A stretch of DNA of 64,000 nucleotides from Desulfopila sp. IMCC35008. Lineage in GTDB: Bacteria > Desulfobacterota > Desulfobulbia > Desulfobulbales > Desulfocapsaceae. The stretch lies in assembly GCF_010646885.2 (NCBI RefSeq), contig NZ_CP050700.1, forward strand, positions 470,001 to 534,000, given 5' to 3'. This document shows positions 16,816-27,063 of this stretch, one piece after another. The notes under the pieces were generated by a model, which made no database searches, was not told the DNA's origin, and was given only the letters and a program-made list of their open reading frames with translations. A program made the position numbers and the translations under genes. Numbering within the stretch: the first letter of the stretch is position 1; each line of letters opens with the position of its first letter.

Positions 16816-19296
16816 ATGACGATAGTATCGATGAATACCGATAGCGATACAGAAATGATGTCCTCTCAAACAGGGAATGACGACACTATTGGTCCCGAGT
16901 CTGAATTGCTTTATGGCAGTGCCGTACGTTTAGCTATCGCAGAGGATATTGTGCGTGATATCTGCAATATGATCCCTGTGATTGTGATCAGTGGCGAAAA
17001 AGGTGAGGGGAAGAGTACCCTTTGCCGTATGGCCGTCAAGGAAATACCGTCCGACTGGTTGACGGTTGTTTTCGACAGGACCGTAGAGTCGTTCGAAGAT
17101 GTCGTTCGTGAAGTTGCCCGGACAATAGGTTGTGGCGAAGTTGATGTATCCCGGAGCGGGATGAGTTCATCAATCGAGATCATTGGTGAAAGGCTGCAAC
17201 AAATAGGTAAACAGGTTGTAACCGTCTTTGATGGAGCTGAAAAGATTTACCTGGCCACCCTCGAGCGGATCAGGAAAATGCTTGACCAGCTGAATCTGGA
17301 GGGTGTGAAAATGCAGGTTGTCCTGTGTGGCCGCCCTCTGCTCCTGGAAAACCTGAAACAACTAAGTATTGTCAATTTCAGGGAAGTGCCTGAGAAACGA
17401 TATTTCGTCAAGCCATTGAGTGTTGCAGATACCGGGACATATCTTGATTTTCTGGCACATAACCAGACCAGCGGCGTTTCCGGCTCGTATCTGCCAGCGG
17501 CAATTCAGCAGATACACGACATCACCGGTGGCAATATTAACAGGATCTATGATTGTGCGGTTCGGATCAGTTCCAGTGATGACCGTGATGCTGCCTTGGC
17601 GGAAATGGCGGCTGGGACCACACAGAAAAAAAAGACTCTTGATGTTGCCGTTACGCTTCAAAGGAGCATACGGCAGTTTCAAAGGGGCGTTCAGCGCATT
17701 GCTGATACGGTAACAAAACTTTCCCGTCGAAACCAGATAATCGGTGTCGGTGTTTGTGTAACTCTCCTGGTGTTCATACTACTTTTTTCGGGAGGTGATA
17801 AACAGGAGGGTGGGTCCGTTGGCGAGGCTGGGCAGGAGACGGTTGACCAGGCTACTGCTCCGATAGAAGAAATAACTGGTGCTCCTGTACCGGAGAAGGT
17901 GAGGGAATCTGTACCTGCACCGGCAAAGACTGCTCATGAAAAGCGTGAGGAGCATATTGGGCAAATTCAGGAGGTTGTGGATACTCAGGCCGCTCAGCCT
18001 CATGAAGAGCCGGAAGCTGCAATGCCACTGGAGAGTGAAGAGCAACAGGTTGCTCCGCTAGATAGAGAACCGGATCCTCTACCTGTGGAAACGGCTCCAG
18101 AAGTTGTCGCCAAGCCGTTCGCGTACCCTGAAAGTGCTGTTAAAGAACCTGCGGCGCAAACAGAACAAATTGCTGGTGATTCAATAACAGTGAGCGAACC
18201 AGTCAAAATCGAGGAACCGGAAGCTGCAATGCCACTGGAGAGTGAAGAGCAACAGGTTGCTCCGCTAGATAGAGAACCGGATCCTCTACTTGTGGAAACG
18301 GCTCCAGAAGTTGTCGCCAAGCCGTTCGCGTACCCTGAAAGTGCTGTTAAAGAACCTGCGGCGCAAACAGAACAAATTGCTGGTGATTCAGTAACAGTGA
18401 GCGAACCAGTCAAAATCGAGGAACCGGAAGCCTCAGGTATCGAGAATTCTGATATTGCTAAGAAAGAAACCGTTTCCGAACCGTTACCTGAGCCTCATGA
18501 AATTTCTCCTGCAATGTCACAGGTTGAAGAGGAAGAAGTCAATCAGGTAACGACTGGTGAGACTCCCCTGATTGCTCCGACCACGTATAAGCAGATCGTT
18601 GCTGAAGTTGCTGAGCCGGCGGACAGTGGTGAGTCGAACATCGTGATTTCAACCCTGGCCGAGTCTGAAAAGCGGGAAATACAGGTTATTTCAAGCACTC
18701 CATATAAAATACTCAAAACGGTTGAGCCTCTTACTGAATCGACTATAGCCGAAACCGGGGAGTTGGAAATAGTCCCGTCGGAACCAGCAGCTGAAGAATC
18801 TTTTGCGGAGGCTGCGGGCGGAATGGCTATTCAGCAGGAAGAACAACCTGTTGAGGAAAAGATTAAGAAGCCGATACTCAGCCAGGCCATTGTTGTTGAG
18901 GAAGCGGCTGCCCCGCCTGTTGCTGAAAATACAGAGATTTCTGTTGCTACTTCTGGTACCGGGGATACGCTTCTCGAAAACAGGATGGAAGCGGGTTTTC
19001 CATGGCTGGCCGGGAGACGAGACGGCAGTTATACTATGCAGCTTATGATGCTCTCTTCAGACGAGGCCGAGGCGAAGATCAAGGGTATCCTCTCCCAGCG
19101 TGAATACAAGAGGGCGTCGGATAATTTTTATATATTCAGAAAGAATAGTTCACCACCCGTCTATTTTGTCTTTTACGGGGAATACGGGAATGTGACAGAG
19201 GCGCGTAAAGCCAGAAATGAGATACCGGTATTTTTGCGGAACCACCGGCCTTATGTGCTGTCTGTACCGAGTGCTATGAGGAAGGTAAAGTATTAA
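16816..19296 (+). CDS. DamX/ExeA-like AAA ATPase with C-terminal SPOR domain and internal duplication
   Basis: This 826-aa protein has an N-terminal cytoplasmic AAA domain with P-loop GEKGEGKST (about 60-68) and a Walker B-like VVTVFDGAE. A membrane helix at about 308-328 (VGVCVTLLVFILLFSG) follows, then about 400 residues of Glu/Pro/Ala-rich periplasmic linker. The C-terminal SPOR-like domain (about 738-826, YTMQLMMLSSDEAEAKIKG) normally binds septal glycan stripped of stem peptides. The combination matches DamX-type cell-division proteins. Within the linker, 69 residues are repeated in tandem almost identically (see the repeat entry). No strong Shine-Dalgarno decides between ATG 16816 and ATG 16831. 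Confidence 0.82.
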   Translation: MTIVSMNTDSDTEMMSSQTGNDDTIGPESELLYGSAVRLAIAEDIVRDICNMIPVIVISGEKGEGKSTLCRMAVKEIPSDWLTVVFDRTVESFEDVVREVARTIGCGEVDVSRSGMSSSIEIIGERLQQIGKQVVTVFDGAEKIYLATLERIRKMLDQLNLEGVKMQVVLCGRPLLLENLKQLSIVNFREVPEKRYFVKPLSVADTGTYLDFLAHNQTSGVSGSYLPAAIQQIHDITGGNINRIYDCAVRISSSDDRDAALAEMAAGTTQKKKTLDVAVTLQRSIRQFQRGVQRIADTVTKLSRRNQIIGVGVCVTLLVFILLFSGGDKQEGGSVGEAGQETVDQATAPIEEITGAPVPEKVRESVPAPAKTAHEKREEHIGQIQEVVDTQAAQPHEEPEAAMPLESEEQQVAPLDREPDPLPVETAPEVVAKPFAYPESAVKEPAAQTEQIAGDSITVSEPVKIEEPEAAMPLESEEQQVAPLDREPDPLLVETAPEVVAKPFAYPESAVKEPAAQTEQIAGDSVTVSEPVKIEEPEASGIENSDIAKKETVSEPLPEPHEISPAMSQVEEEEVNQVTTGETPLIAPTTYKQIVAEVAEPADSGESNIVISTLAESEKREIQVISSTPYKILKTVEPLTESTIAETGELEIVPSEPAAEESFAEAAGGMAIQQEEQPVEEKIKKPILSQAIVVEEAAAPPVAENTEISVATSGTGDTLLENRMEAGFPWLAGRRDGSYTMQLMMLSSDEAEAKIKGILSQREYKRASDNFYIFRKNSSPPVYFVFYGEYGNVTEARKARNEIPVFLRNHRPYVLSVPSAMRKVKY
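18010..18431 (+). repeat. Tandem 207-bp in-frame duplication in the SPOR-protein linker
   Basis: Two adjacent copies (about 18010-18216 and 18217-18423) differ at only about two codons (Pro/Leu and Ile/Val), and a third copy starts (CCGGAAGC) before diverging. The period is 207 bp, that is 69 codons, so the reading frame is kept. Near-identity including silent sites points to a recent or homogenised duplication. Confidence 0.93.
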
Positions 19297-19605
19297 CCAA
19301 AGGTCAGTCCATGCGCCATCACACTCTCCAGTATTTTCACAATCAACAGAGCCAGCTATGGTTCACTGCAAAAAAAAAACATCGAACCTGACGTCCCCTG
19401 AGATAATGAGAACTCGGGTTAGGGGGGATGCAATTCCACCTGTGTTAACTTAAGGATATGCCTGGCATAGTTCCCGTTTGCCCTGTCAAAATTTAACCGT
19501 AATGACGTGTCTCTCTCTTTCAGATCGCCCCATTGTAAATCAGAGGGTGATGATGGGAATGGTTTTTCCTGCCTTCTCGCTTAACTGGTGATATGCAGCT
19601 GGTGC
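19297..19605. other. Intergenic region, no gene recognised
   Basis: This is a convergent spacer between the SPOR-protein gene and a small minus-strand gene. It begins with a segment (from about 19290) nearly identical to one at about 63052. I see no clear terminator or RNA gene. Confidence 0.4.
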
Positions 19606-19794
19606 TTACTGAGTTGCCGGGTGAAGGTGTTGGTATAAAACGACGCCCCAGGCCACACAGAGGCAGCAGCCCCCCACAAACATGAATCTTTTTCTTTCTT
19701 TTGACTCTTGTGGCAGGATCTTCCAGTAGAGCATGCCAACGATGCCGATGCCGAAAGGCGCCAGTGAGGAAATGGTCTCCAGAATTGAATTCAT
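19606..19794 (-). CDS. Small two-helix membrane protein of unknown function
   Basis: The 62-aa frame starts MNSILETISSLAPFGIG with an AAGGGTACGG Shine-Dalgarno region upstream of ATG 19792-19794; a longer in-frame version reading 20 residues further upstream looks non-protein-like. Two hydrophobic segments (about 11-25 and 40-55, containing FVGGCCLCVAWGVVLY) flank a basic loop with KERKR. I do not recognise a family. It lies between the SPOR-protein gene and a hybrid kinase gene on the same strand as the kinase, about 70 bases after it. Confidence 0.5.
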   Translation of the reverse strand: MNSILETISSLAPFGIGIVGMLYWKILPQESKERKRFMFVGGCCLCVAWGVVLYQHLHPATQ

Positions 19795-19867
19795 ATTTTC
19801 CGTACCCTTTTTTGTGAAGATATTTACGGTGCATTGGTGGGAATGCAGGCTCACTCATTCGGCTATG

Positions 19868-21937
19868 TTACACCTTGTTCGAGCCTTCATCAAGGGCGGC
19901 GCGGACGTTTTCCGCCAGTAACTGTTTGGAGAAGGGTTTCTCTATATATCTGCTGATACCCATAGCAAGAGCCTCTTCTTCTGAGATGCTGGAAGAATAG
20001 CCGGTACAGAGAATGAAAGGGATATCCGGTCGCTGGTTGAAAACCAGTCGGGCGAGTTCGGCACCGGTCAAACCCGGCATGGTCTGATCGGAAATGATGA
20101 GCTGGAAACGATCCGGGTTGTTTGTAAAAAGATCTAACGCTTTGCCGCTGTCACTTTCGGCAGTGACCTGGTATCCGAGGCTGGAAAGGATTGATTTGCC
20201 AACCCGGCAGAGGGCGGCTTCATCATCCACAAGCAGGATGTGTTCCTTTCCGGTGGGCAGGGGCAAGACCTCTTGCTTGGGCAAAAGAGTGCAGTGGTCT
20301 TGCTCAAGGACCGGCAGAAAGACCTCAAAAACGGTTCCTTTGCCCGGTAAACTTTCTAACTGTATAAAGCCGTTATGTTCATTAATAATTCCATGAACTG
20401 TTGAAAGACCGAGGCCTGTGCCTTCGCCCCGCTCCTTGGTGGTAAAGTAGGGCACGAAAATTTGCTTGAGAGTCTCTTCATCTATGCCGATGCCGTTATC
20501 TGCAACCTTCAACAGGCAGTAGGGGCCAGCATCGGCCTGCCAGTCCCTGGGTATCTGCTCCTGTGTTACCTGAATTTTTTCAAGTGTTACCTGGAGCACC
20601 CCTTTCTGGTTGTTCATGGCGTGCAGGGCGTTAGTACACAGATTGACCACTACCTGGTGGATTGCAGTGGGGTTGGCAAGCACCAGAGTATTATCGAGAG
20701 ATAACCTGCTTGTGATATCGACAGACGAGGGCAGGGACGAACGCATCATGTTCATTGCTTCCTGGACAATCGGCTGGATGCGGATCGCTTTTTTCTCCTG
20801 ATTGGATTTTCTGCTGAAAGTGAGGATTTGCCGTACCAGCTCAGAGGCCCGGTCAGCCGCTTTGAGAACGGCATCAAGGCTCTGCCCGGCGTTGGTTCCC
20901 GCTGGGATTTCGCTCATCGCCAGTTCAGAATATCCGGTAATGGCTGCAAGTATGTTGTTGAAATCATGGGCTATACCACCCGCAAGATTGCCGATGGCCT
21001 CGAGTCTGTGTGCCTGCTCAAGTTGCTCCGCCAGGGCCCGTTTCTCCTCCTCGGCCCTGTGGTAAGGAGTCAGGTTGATATCGATGCAATACATCTCCTT
21101 TCCAGCAATGGTATCCTGCAGAATATGAGATGAATAAACATGTACATCTTTCCCGTCTTTCCTTTTCAGTACCAGTTCTCCGGCCGGGATTTTTTCCCCG
21201 AAATGAATCCATCTTTGATGCAGCCTGATTACATCATCCCGCATAAAGTCAGGGATGATCAAATCCTCGAGCTTTTGACCGAGGGCCTCGTCCCGGCTGT
21301 AACCATAAATCTGTTCACTTGCCTCGTTCCAGAGGGTTACCTTGCGTTCTTCGTCATAGCCCTGAATGGCAATGCCTGCCACATCGTCAGCAATTCTATG
21401 AAATATACCAACAGCATTTTGGAGGGCCTGCTCCGCTATCTTTTCCCTGGTTATATCCCTGCCGCAACCGACAGTACCTATCATGTTCCCATCTGTATCA
21501 AAAAAGGGGGCCTTATGAACGTCGAGGATAAGGTTTATCCCTCGGACCAGCCCATATTCCAGAAAGCGGCCGGGTTGTCCTGATAGTTTGACGATCTCAT
21601 CTGAATCGACACATATTTCCCCGAAGGTATGCTGGTACCCTTTGGTGCGTTCCCGTTCAGCAAAAAAAAGATCGTTTTTGCCAAGTGCTTGCTCCATTGA
21701 TTCGCAATGCAGCAATGTGTCGCATATTTCCTGGTTGGTATAGAGGTATCTGTTGTCCAGATCCTTGGCCCAGATCAGGTCCGGGACTGTATCAAGCATA
21801 AGGCGCATCAACGAAGAGGGAATCCCTGAACTTTCATCTCCTGCCTGATTCGCTCTTTTTGGTATTCCCTGTTGCCCCAATTGGCTTTCAAGTGAACGGA
21901 CTTTTTCTTCAAGTTCCTGGTAGGTCGGTTTATTCAT
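19868..21937 (-). CDS. Soluble PAS-PAS hybrid histidine kinase with receiver domain
   Basis: This 689-aa protein has no obvious membrane helix. A short N-terminal coiled coil (YQELEEKVRSLESQ) is followed by two PAS domains (about 45-165 and 175-290, the second with GYSRDEALGQ). The HisKA domain has H324 in HDFNNILAAITGY, and the HATPase has N box NLCTNALHAM and GIGIDEETLKQIF. A C-terminal receiver (about 565-680) has phospho-acceptor D617 in ISDQTMPG and a conserved Lys in IEKPFSK. The HDFNN group of kinases often autophosphorylates and then phosphorylates its own receiver. No separate response regulator or output gene is adjacent, so its target is unknown. Confidence 0.93.
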   Translation of the reverse strand: MNKPTYQELEEKVRSLESQLGQQGIPKRANQAGDESSGIPSSLMRLMLDTVPDLIWAKDLDNRYLYTNQEICDTLLHCESMEQALGKNDLFFAERERTKGYQHTFGEICVDSDEIVKLSGQPGRFLEYGLVRGINLILDVHKAPFFDTDGNMIGTVGCGRDITREKIAEQALQNAVGIFHRIADDVAGIAIQGYDEERKVTLWNEASEQIYGYSRDEALGQKLEDLIIPDFMRDDVIRLHQRWIHFGEKIPAGELVLKRKDGKDVHVYSSHILQDTIAGKEMYCIDINLTPYHRAEEEKRALAEQLEQAHRLEAIGNLAGGIAHDFNNILAAITGYSELAMSEIPAGTNAGQSLDAVLKAADRASELVRQILTFSRKSNQEKKAIRIQPIVQEAMNMMRSSLPSSVDITSRLSLDNTLVLANPTAIHQVVVNLCTNALHAMNNQKGVLQVTLEKIQVTQEQIPRDWQADAGPYCLLKVADNGIGIDEETLKQIFVPYFTTKERGEGTGLGLSTVHGIINEHNGFIQLESLPGKGTVFEVFLPVLEQDHCTLLPKQEVLPLPTGKEHILLVDDEAALCRVGKSILSSLGYQVTAESDSGKALDLFTNNPDRFQLIISDQTMPGLTGAELARLVFNQRPDIPFILCTGYSSSISEEEALAMGISRYIEKPFSKQLLAENVRAALDEGSNKV

Positions 21938-23000
21938 TTTCTCATGAGTAAAGAAGAAACAAAGCGCATTTGTAAATGGGAATGGATAGTAAAGATCTAT
22001 AGCTCATTATAGTTCTTTGTATGGGAAAGTGGAAGGAGAGGAAGCAAGAATGAGAAATTCAAGCCTTTTCTGAGAATAAGGATATCATGCGACCATGCCT
22101 GATCTTGCACAACCAAGGCTGCAGATGATTGAAGGATCTTCGACCCTGCAATAGTAATCTGTCTTGTCTATTGCTGCCGGAGATTGCCGGGGAGTGTAAC
22201 GATAACGGTTGAGTGGAAATTACTGATACGATTGTTGGATTTCAAGGTTTACGCGCTATTGATAAAAGAGCAAAATCATCAGAAGTGTCTATGTTTATGA
22301 AAACGAGGTAGAAGAGATAGAGTAAGTTGCATCGGATAAAAACAAAGTTCTGACAAAAAACATGTACAAACTACCACAAAGTAGTATATGCTTTAAGTAA
22401 CCTTTGGATAAATCCATGGGTGTCGCTTATCAGTACCTATGTATCTCTTCTCCCCCAATGCCTCTACCCGCGCACGATGCGGGTGGGGGCACCCTCTGTG
22501 TTTCTGGACAATTCTAATACCTTCTCTCTTCATGACAGAAGAGGGCTCAGGGTGGCGTTCCTTCAAAAATACCGTAGACCTCTTTATGCAGAAATGGGCA
22601 GAATTTTCCTCGGCACATTATATTTTTAGACTCATGCGCTCAGCTTTACTCTGAATTTCCCAATTGGATATGACGGCTTCAAGCTCTTTAGGGTTCATAA
22701 TGTCCTGCTGTTATCAGGATCGGTCAATATCGACCCAAGCGGGCACACCATAAAATATATGGAAAAGTAGTATAATGTAAATCTTGTTCTGGTGGCAATA
22801 ATTGCAAGATAGAAGTTCACTATGTACTCATCAGTTTTGTAAAGGATATCCTGCCCTCTCGAAGTATAGAAAGTTGTAGACGGTTCCCGGGTAATGAAGG
22901 CGACGGAAGTGTCTGCATTAGCGTGAGTAATCAGCAGGGATTCAGCTACCATTACAAGTCCGGGGTGCTGAACAGAATGAAAATATGATTGACGTGGTCG
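21938..23000. other. Gene-poor kilobase between kinase and zwf
   Basis: About 1.06 kb without a supportable gene. The longest frames have no recognisable motifs. One 26-codon minus-strand frame (22618-22698, MNPKELEAVISNWEIQSKAE) has an AGGA Shine-Dalgarno and natural-looking composition; it could be a tiny gene or the 5' remnant of a lost one. Nothing else was found. Confidence 0.5.
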
Positions 23001-24464
23001 CTATTTGAGGTTGGCAAGAGTAAGGGCCTGTGCTTCTGACTTTTCATGAAGCCATTCCCGGCCATCATCAGTCAAAAGAGTATCCGCTTTCGCCGGCCCG
23101 AGTGATCCTGCACTGTAGATAACAGGCAGATCGGCAATAGAGCGCAGCCTGTCAATGTATGCCCAGCTTGCCTCAATCCAGTCACGACGTGGGAAAAGAC
23201 TGTGATCTCCCAGCATGATATTATAAAGAATGGATTCATATGCCTCTGGAGTGTTGGGCCCGAAATGACAGTGATGACAGAAATCCATGAGGACTGATTC
23301 TGTGCTATCTTCCTCCCCCGGTTTCTGCACGTTGAAAGCGATGGCAATACCGCTATTGGGTTGGATGCGAATGATAATTGTATTTGGCTGTCCTGTTCTA
23401 TTGATGATATGGTGCTTACGCTGCTTGAAGACAATTTTGATATCTGCATAACGCTGTTCTAACCGTTTACCCGTTCGCAGGTAAAATGGTACCCCTTGCC
23501 ATCGATTGGTGTCAATAAAGGCACGTATTGCCACAAAGGTCTCGGTGGTGGAGTTTTTCTTAACCCCAGCCTCGGCGAGGTAGCTGTTAACTGGCTTTGA
23601 GTTGATGGTGCCGGGGCCATATTGACCAAGCACAATATCTGTTTTGTCAAGTGGACGTAATGACTGCATCACTGAAAGAGCTTCATCCCTGAGGCCGTCG
23701 GTCGAGTTTTCTATGGGTGGCTCCATGGCAACAAACGATAACAGCTGCAGTAGATGATTCTGGAGCATATCACGTACTGCTCCAATTTGATCATAATATC
23801 CAGCTCTTTTTTCAACCCCCAGGGTTTCAGATACCGTAATCTGTACATGATCAATTGCTTCATTATTCCAGGCTCCGCTAAATATATCGTTCGCGAATCG
23901 TAAGGTAAGAATGTTTTGAACCAGTTCTTTGCCCAGGTAGTGATCGACGCGGTAAATTTCATCTTCTTTAAGAATATTTCTAATATTGTCATTCAAGAGT
24001 TGGGCGCTGTGCAGGTCGGCGCCAAAAGGTTTTTCAAAGACGACTCTTTTCCAGCCAGTTTTAGAGTCGAGAGCGTCTATCAGTTGCGCCGATGTATGAA
24101 ATACTGAGGTAGGAAGGGCAAGGTATATAAGCTTGTTATCGGTGCACCCATATTGCTGTTGAATTTGCATGATTTTATGAGCAAAGAGTTCAGAACTACC
24201 GCTTGTGATATCAAAACATACGTACTCTATGCGCCGAAGCAGATCTTTCATGCTCTCTGCAGTTGGAGCTTTTATGAAGTCTTCAACTGAAAGGTGTGTA
24301 ATGAACTCATCACGACTCAGGTTTTTACGGCCGATACAGATGATAGGGGTACACTCGGTCAGTCGGTGCTTTGCTACAAGATGATAAAGAGAAGGGATCA
24401 ACTTCCTCCTGTTCAGGTCTCCTGTTGCGCCAAAAATTATAATCATTTGTGATTCTAAAGTCAT
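23001..24464 (-). CDS. zwf: Glucose-6-phosphate 1-dehydrogenase
   Basis: This 487-aa enzyme oxidises glucose 6-phosphate to 6-phosphogluconolactone with NAD(P)+, the entry to the oxidative pentose phosphate route. The N-terminal dinucleotide loop is IIIFGATGDLNRRKLIPSLY, with GATGDL in place of the usual GASGDL. The active-site signature is YRVDHYLGKELVQN (about 169-182), and VVFEKPFG precedes it. The C-terminal YESILYNIMLGDHSLFPR is also typical. The length is normal. No gnd, pgl or opcA gene is adjacent, so it stands alone. ATG 24464 has AGAGG upstream; a second in-frame ATG is six codons in. Confidence 0.96.
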   Translation of the reverse strand: MTLESQMIIIFGATGDLNRRKLIPSLYHLVAKHRLTECTPIICIGRKNLSRDEFITHLSVEDFIKAPTAESMKDLLRRIEYVCFDITSGSSELFAHKIMQIQQQYGCTDNKLIYLALPTSVFHTSAQLIDALDSKTGWKRVVFEKPFGADLHSAQLLNDNIRNILKEDEIYRVDHYLGKELVQNILTLRFANDIFSGAWNNEAIDHVQITVSETLGVEKRAGYYDQIGAVRDMLQNHLLQLLSFVAMEPPIENSTDGLRDEALSVMQSLRPLDKTDIVLGQYGPGTINSKPVNSYLAEAGVKKNSTTETFVAIRAFIDTNRWQGVPFYLRTGKRLEQRYADIKIVFKQRKHHIINRTGQPNTIIIRIQPNSGIAIAFNVQKPGEEDSTESVLMDFCHHCHFGPNTPEAYESILYNIMLGDHSLFPRRDWIEASWAYIDRLRSIADLPVIYSAGSLGPAKADTLLTDDGREWLHEKSEAQALTLANLK

Positions 24465-24696
24465 AGGTCGTTAACCTCTGAATGGGTCAATAAAGAATAG
24501 TGAGAGATTTGTGCCATTATCCTACCAGGCTATTCTTGTTATGGCATCTGCGAATTGAGTAGGGTGGAGCCTTCTTTCATGTGCTAATCACATTTGTTAG
24601 ACTTTTGTATCAAAATAATTTAACAATGCCAGTGCAACTGTGATACACTGCAGTGACAATTATCAATGAAACCAAAGTGATTGGGAGGGGGAATAC

Positions 24697-26763
24697 ATGT
24701 TTAATAAACTCAGGCGTATCAAATTCACAACATTGATGTTCGTAGTCATCGCTTTTATCTGTGTCCTGACCATTGCTGTTTTGTCGATAACATCGCTTAC
24801 TGCCTCTAAAAGTGGATTATACCATCTGGGGGAATCTGCCCTGCAGAACATACAGACATCGATGATCAATTCGCTACAAATGTATACAACTGATCTAAAA
24901 TCAAGGATGACTGCCGATGTTAACATGTTCAGGGACGAACTGGGGGCGCCTGGAACCCCTGAGCTTGACCCAGCGGAAACTGTAACGATAAAAACATTAA
25001 CTGAAACTGGAGCAGCAAAGGGAGAAGTCAACCTCCCGATTATGCGAACAGGGGATTTCGTAGTGACAAATTCTACAGAGTTTGTCGATAATGCCTTAGC
25101 TTCGGTAAATGCCACTGGCCTCACCTTGTCAGTTCTTCAGCTTCACAATAATGAGCTCATTACGATTGCGACTACTGGAAAGCAGGATGGAGAACGGTAT
25201 GTTGGGTTGACCTGGACTGGTGATATTGTTTCAGCTTTAAGGAATGGAACTACCTATTTTAAAGTATACTTCCATAATAACAACCATTACGATTTTGTTA
25301 CCATTGCCCCGGTAAAAGATGCAGGGGGCAACATAATTGGTGCCGTACATATCAAGCAAAACATCATAACACCATCGGTGAAAGAACTTCTGAGTAAGAC
25401 CAAGATGGGCCCGGGTTACTTCTTTGTGTATGACGAAATAGGCAGATATATTGTTCACCCTTCTCTGGGGATAACAGACAATATCTTCTCACTTCCTGAT
25501 ATTGGTGAGCTGTTTGAAAATCATAAAGGCGGTTTTATTACGTATGTCTGGAATGGCCAGAATAAAATCTCCTATGTTACATTTTTTGAAGATTGGGGCA
25601 TGTGGGTTGGAATAGGGATGAATCATGTCGATATCATCAGTGGCATAGACAAGAAGTTAATTACTCAATCTCTGGTTATTGGGGTGATTATCCTGGTTGC
25701 CGGTCTCATTCTGAACTTCTTTTTGGTTAAACTCGTGAACGGTAGGGTTCAATCTATTGCAGAAACTGCCGCCAAGGTTGGGGAAGGGGATTATCGGGTA
25801 ACATTTGATATAATGTCAAACGATGCCTTGGGGGATTTGTCGAAATCTTTGAATGAAATGGTTGGAAGTTCGAGTAATGTTCTAAAAGAAATTAATAACT
25901 CGTCAGAGTCTCTGGCTTCTGCGGCGACAGAACTAGCAGCAATAGCGGATCAACTCGTCAATAATGCAGACCAAACGACAACGGTCGCGGACCAGTCTGC
26001 TGCTCACGCCCACGAGGTCTCAAGTAATATGAGCACTGTTGCCGCAGCCTCTGAGGAGTCAGCAACCAACCTGAACATGATAGCGGCGGCAACTGAAGAG
26101 ATGGGCAACACGATCAGGGAGATAGCTGAGAATAGTTCGCGGGCCAGCACAACAACAACGGAAGCTGTGCAGAATACAGAGCGTTCACAACGGGCAGTAC
26201 AAGCTCTTGGAGGAGCAGCTGACTCCATTGGCAAGATAACGGAAACCATTACCGAGATATCCGAGCAGACAAATCTTTTGGCGTTGAATGCCACTATAGA
26301 GGCTGCAAGGGCTGGTGAAGCAGGTAAGGGGTTTGCTGTTGTCGCTAATGAAATAAAGGAGTTGGCCAAACAAACTGCAGAAGCAACAGGAAGCATTCGT
26401 GAGGCGATTACAGAAATCCAGACACAAACCAACGCCACTATTACAGATATCGGCGGTATATCGAAGGTTATTGCTGAGGTAAACGAGATAGTACAGGGTA
26501 TCGTAACCGCTGTTGAGGAACAATCAATCACAACGAATGAAATTGTCCAGAACGTCGGCCAGGCATCGACAGGTATTTCAGAAGTTAACGAAAATATTGC
26601 AGGTAGCAGTCAGATGGCCAACGAGCTGTCTGAAGGGGTTGTTCAGGTGAAGGAGCGCTCAACCGATGTAAAACTAAGTAGTGAAAATGTGCAGGTTGCG
26701 GCTGATGAATTATCTAAGCTGGCTGAAAATCTTTCTGCTCTGGTTATGCGGTTTAAAGTATAA
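24697..26763 (+). CDS. Methyl-accepting chemotaxis protein with periplasmic Cache-type sensor
   Basis: This 688-aa transmembrane receptor has TM1 at about 13-35 and a periplasmic sensor of about 290 residues with Cache features ([19 protein letters not shown] and a WGMWVGIGM end). TM2 at about 325-348, a HAMP domain (about 350-400) and the cytoplasmic signalling rod follow. The hairpin tip is [28 protein letters not shown] in sequence, at about 523-552, where it contacts CheA and CheW. The start has GGGAGGGGGAATAC before ATG 24697. There is no CheR/CheB-binding pentapeptide at the C-terminus, which ends LVMRFKV. No che genes are adjacent; the ligand is unknown. Confidence 0.93.
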   Translation: MFNKLRRIKFTTLMFVVIAFICVLTIAVLSITSLTASKSGLYHLGESALQNIQTSMINSLQMYTTDLKSRMTADVNMFRDELGAPGTPELDPAETVTIKTLTETGAAKGEVNLPIMRTGDFVVTNSTEFVDNALASVNATGLTLSVLQLHNNELITIATTGKQDGERYVGLTWTGDIVSALRNGTTYFKVYFHNNNHYDFVTIAPVKDAGGNIIGAVHIKQNIITPSVKELLSKTKMGPGYFFVYDEIGRYIVHPSLGITDNIFSLPDIGELFENHKGGFITYVWNGQNKISYVTFFEDWGMWVGIGMNHVDIISGIDKKLITQSLVIGVIILVAGLILNFFLVKLVNGRVQSIAETAAKVGEGDYRVTFDIMSNDALGDLSKSLNEMVGSSSNVLKEINNSSESLASAATELAAIADQLVNNADQTTTVADQSAAHAHEVSSNMSTVAAASEESATNLNMIAAATEEMGNTIREIAENSSRASTTTTEAVQNTERSQRAVQALGGAADSIGKITETITEISEQTNLLALNATIEAARAGEAGKGFAVVANEIKELAKQTAEATGSIREAITEIQTQTNATITDIGGISKVIAEVNEIVQGIVTAVEEQSITTNEIVQNVGQASTGISEVNENIAGSSQMANELSEGVVQVKERSTDVKLSSENVQVAADELSKLAENLSALVMRFKV

Positions 26764-27063
26764 CTCAGGCTTGTTTGGTATTTAGTTTTCATCCTAAAAC
26801 TATGTCTGATTACAGCTGACTGTCAGCAACCTATACGGAGGCTGGCCCCTCAGCTGAACATCATAGGGAAAGCAGGATAATATAGCACAAGGCGGGTAAT
26901 CGTAACAGTTGAAGTGTGAAGAATGAACTGCGCTTGTGTCATGAAGGTTTAATAATTTTATCGCTTGGTACTATCAAACTCATTATTTGACATAATAAGT
27001 AATGATGCGTTGAATTGAAAGTAAACCCATGATGGGGGTGAATATCTGTAAGGAGAGAATGCA
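26764..27063. other. Intergenic region, nothing recognised
   Basis: This is the spacer between the chemoreceptor and the gamma-carbonic-anhydrase-like gene. Apart from the AGGAGAG Shine-Dalgarno just before ATG 27064, I see no gene, RNA or clear terminator. Confidence 0.4.

Noticed and set aside
18000..18413. A long antisense frame over the SPOR-protein repeats
   Set aside because: It simply mirrors the duplicated Glu/Pro/Ala-rich coding sequence as a Ser/Gly-rich repeat and has no start signal.
19385..19440. A terminator or riboswitch after the SPOR-protein gene
   Set aside because: The C-rich and G-rich strings do not pair well enough and no T-run follows.
22439..22654. A 71-codon plus-strand frame in the gene-poor region
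   Set aside because: Cys/Trp-rich random-looking composition, no Shine-Dalgarno, no recognised family.
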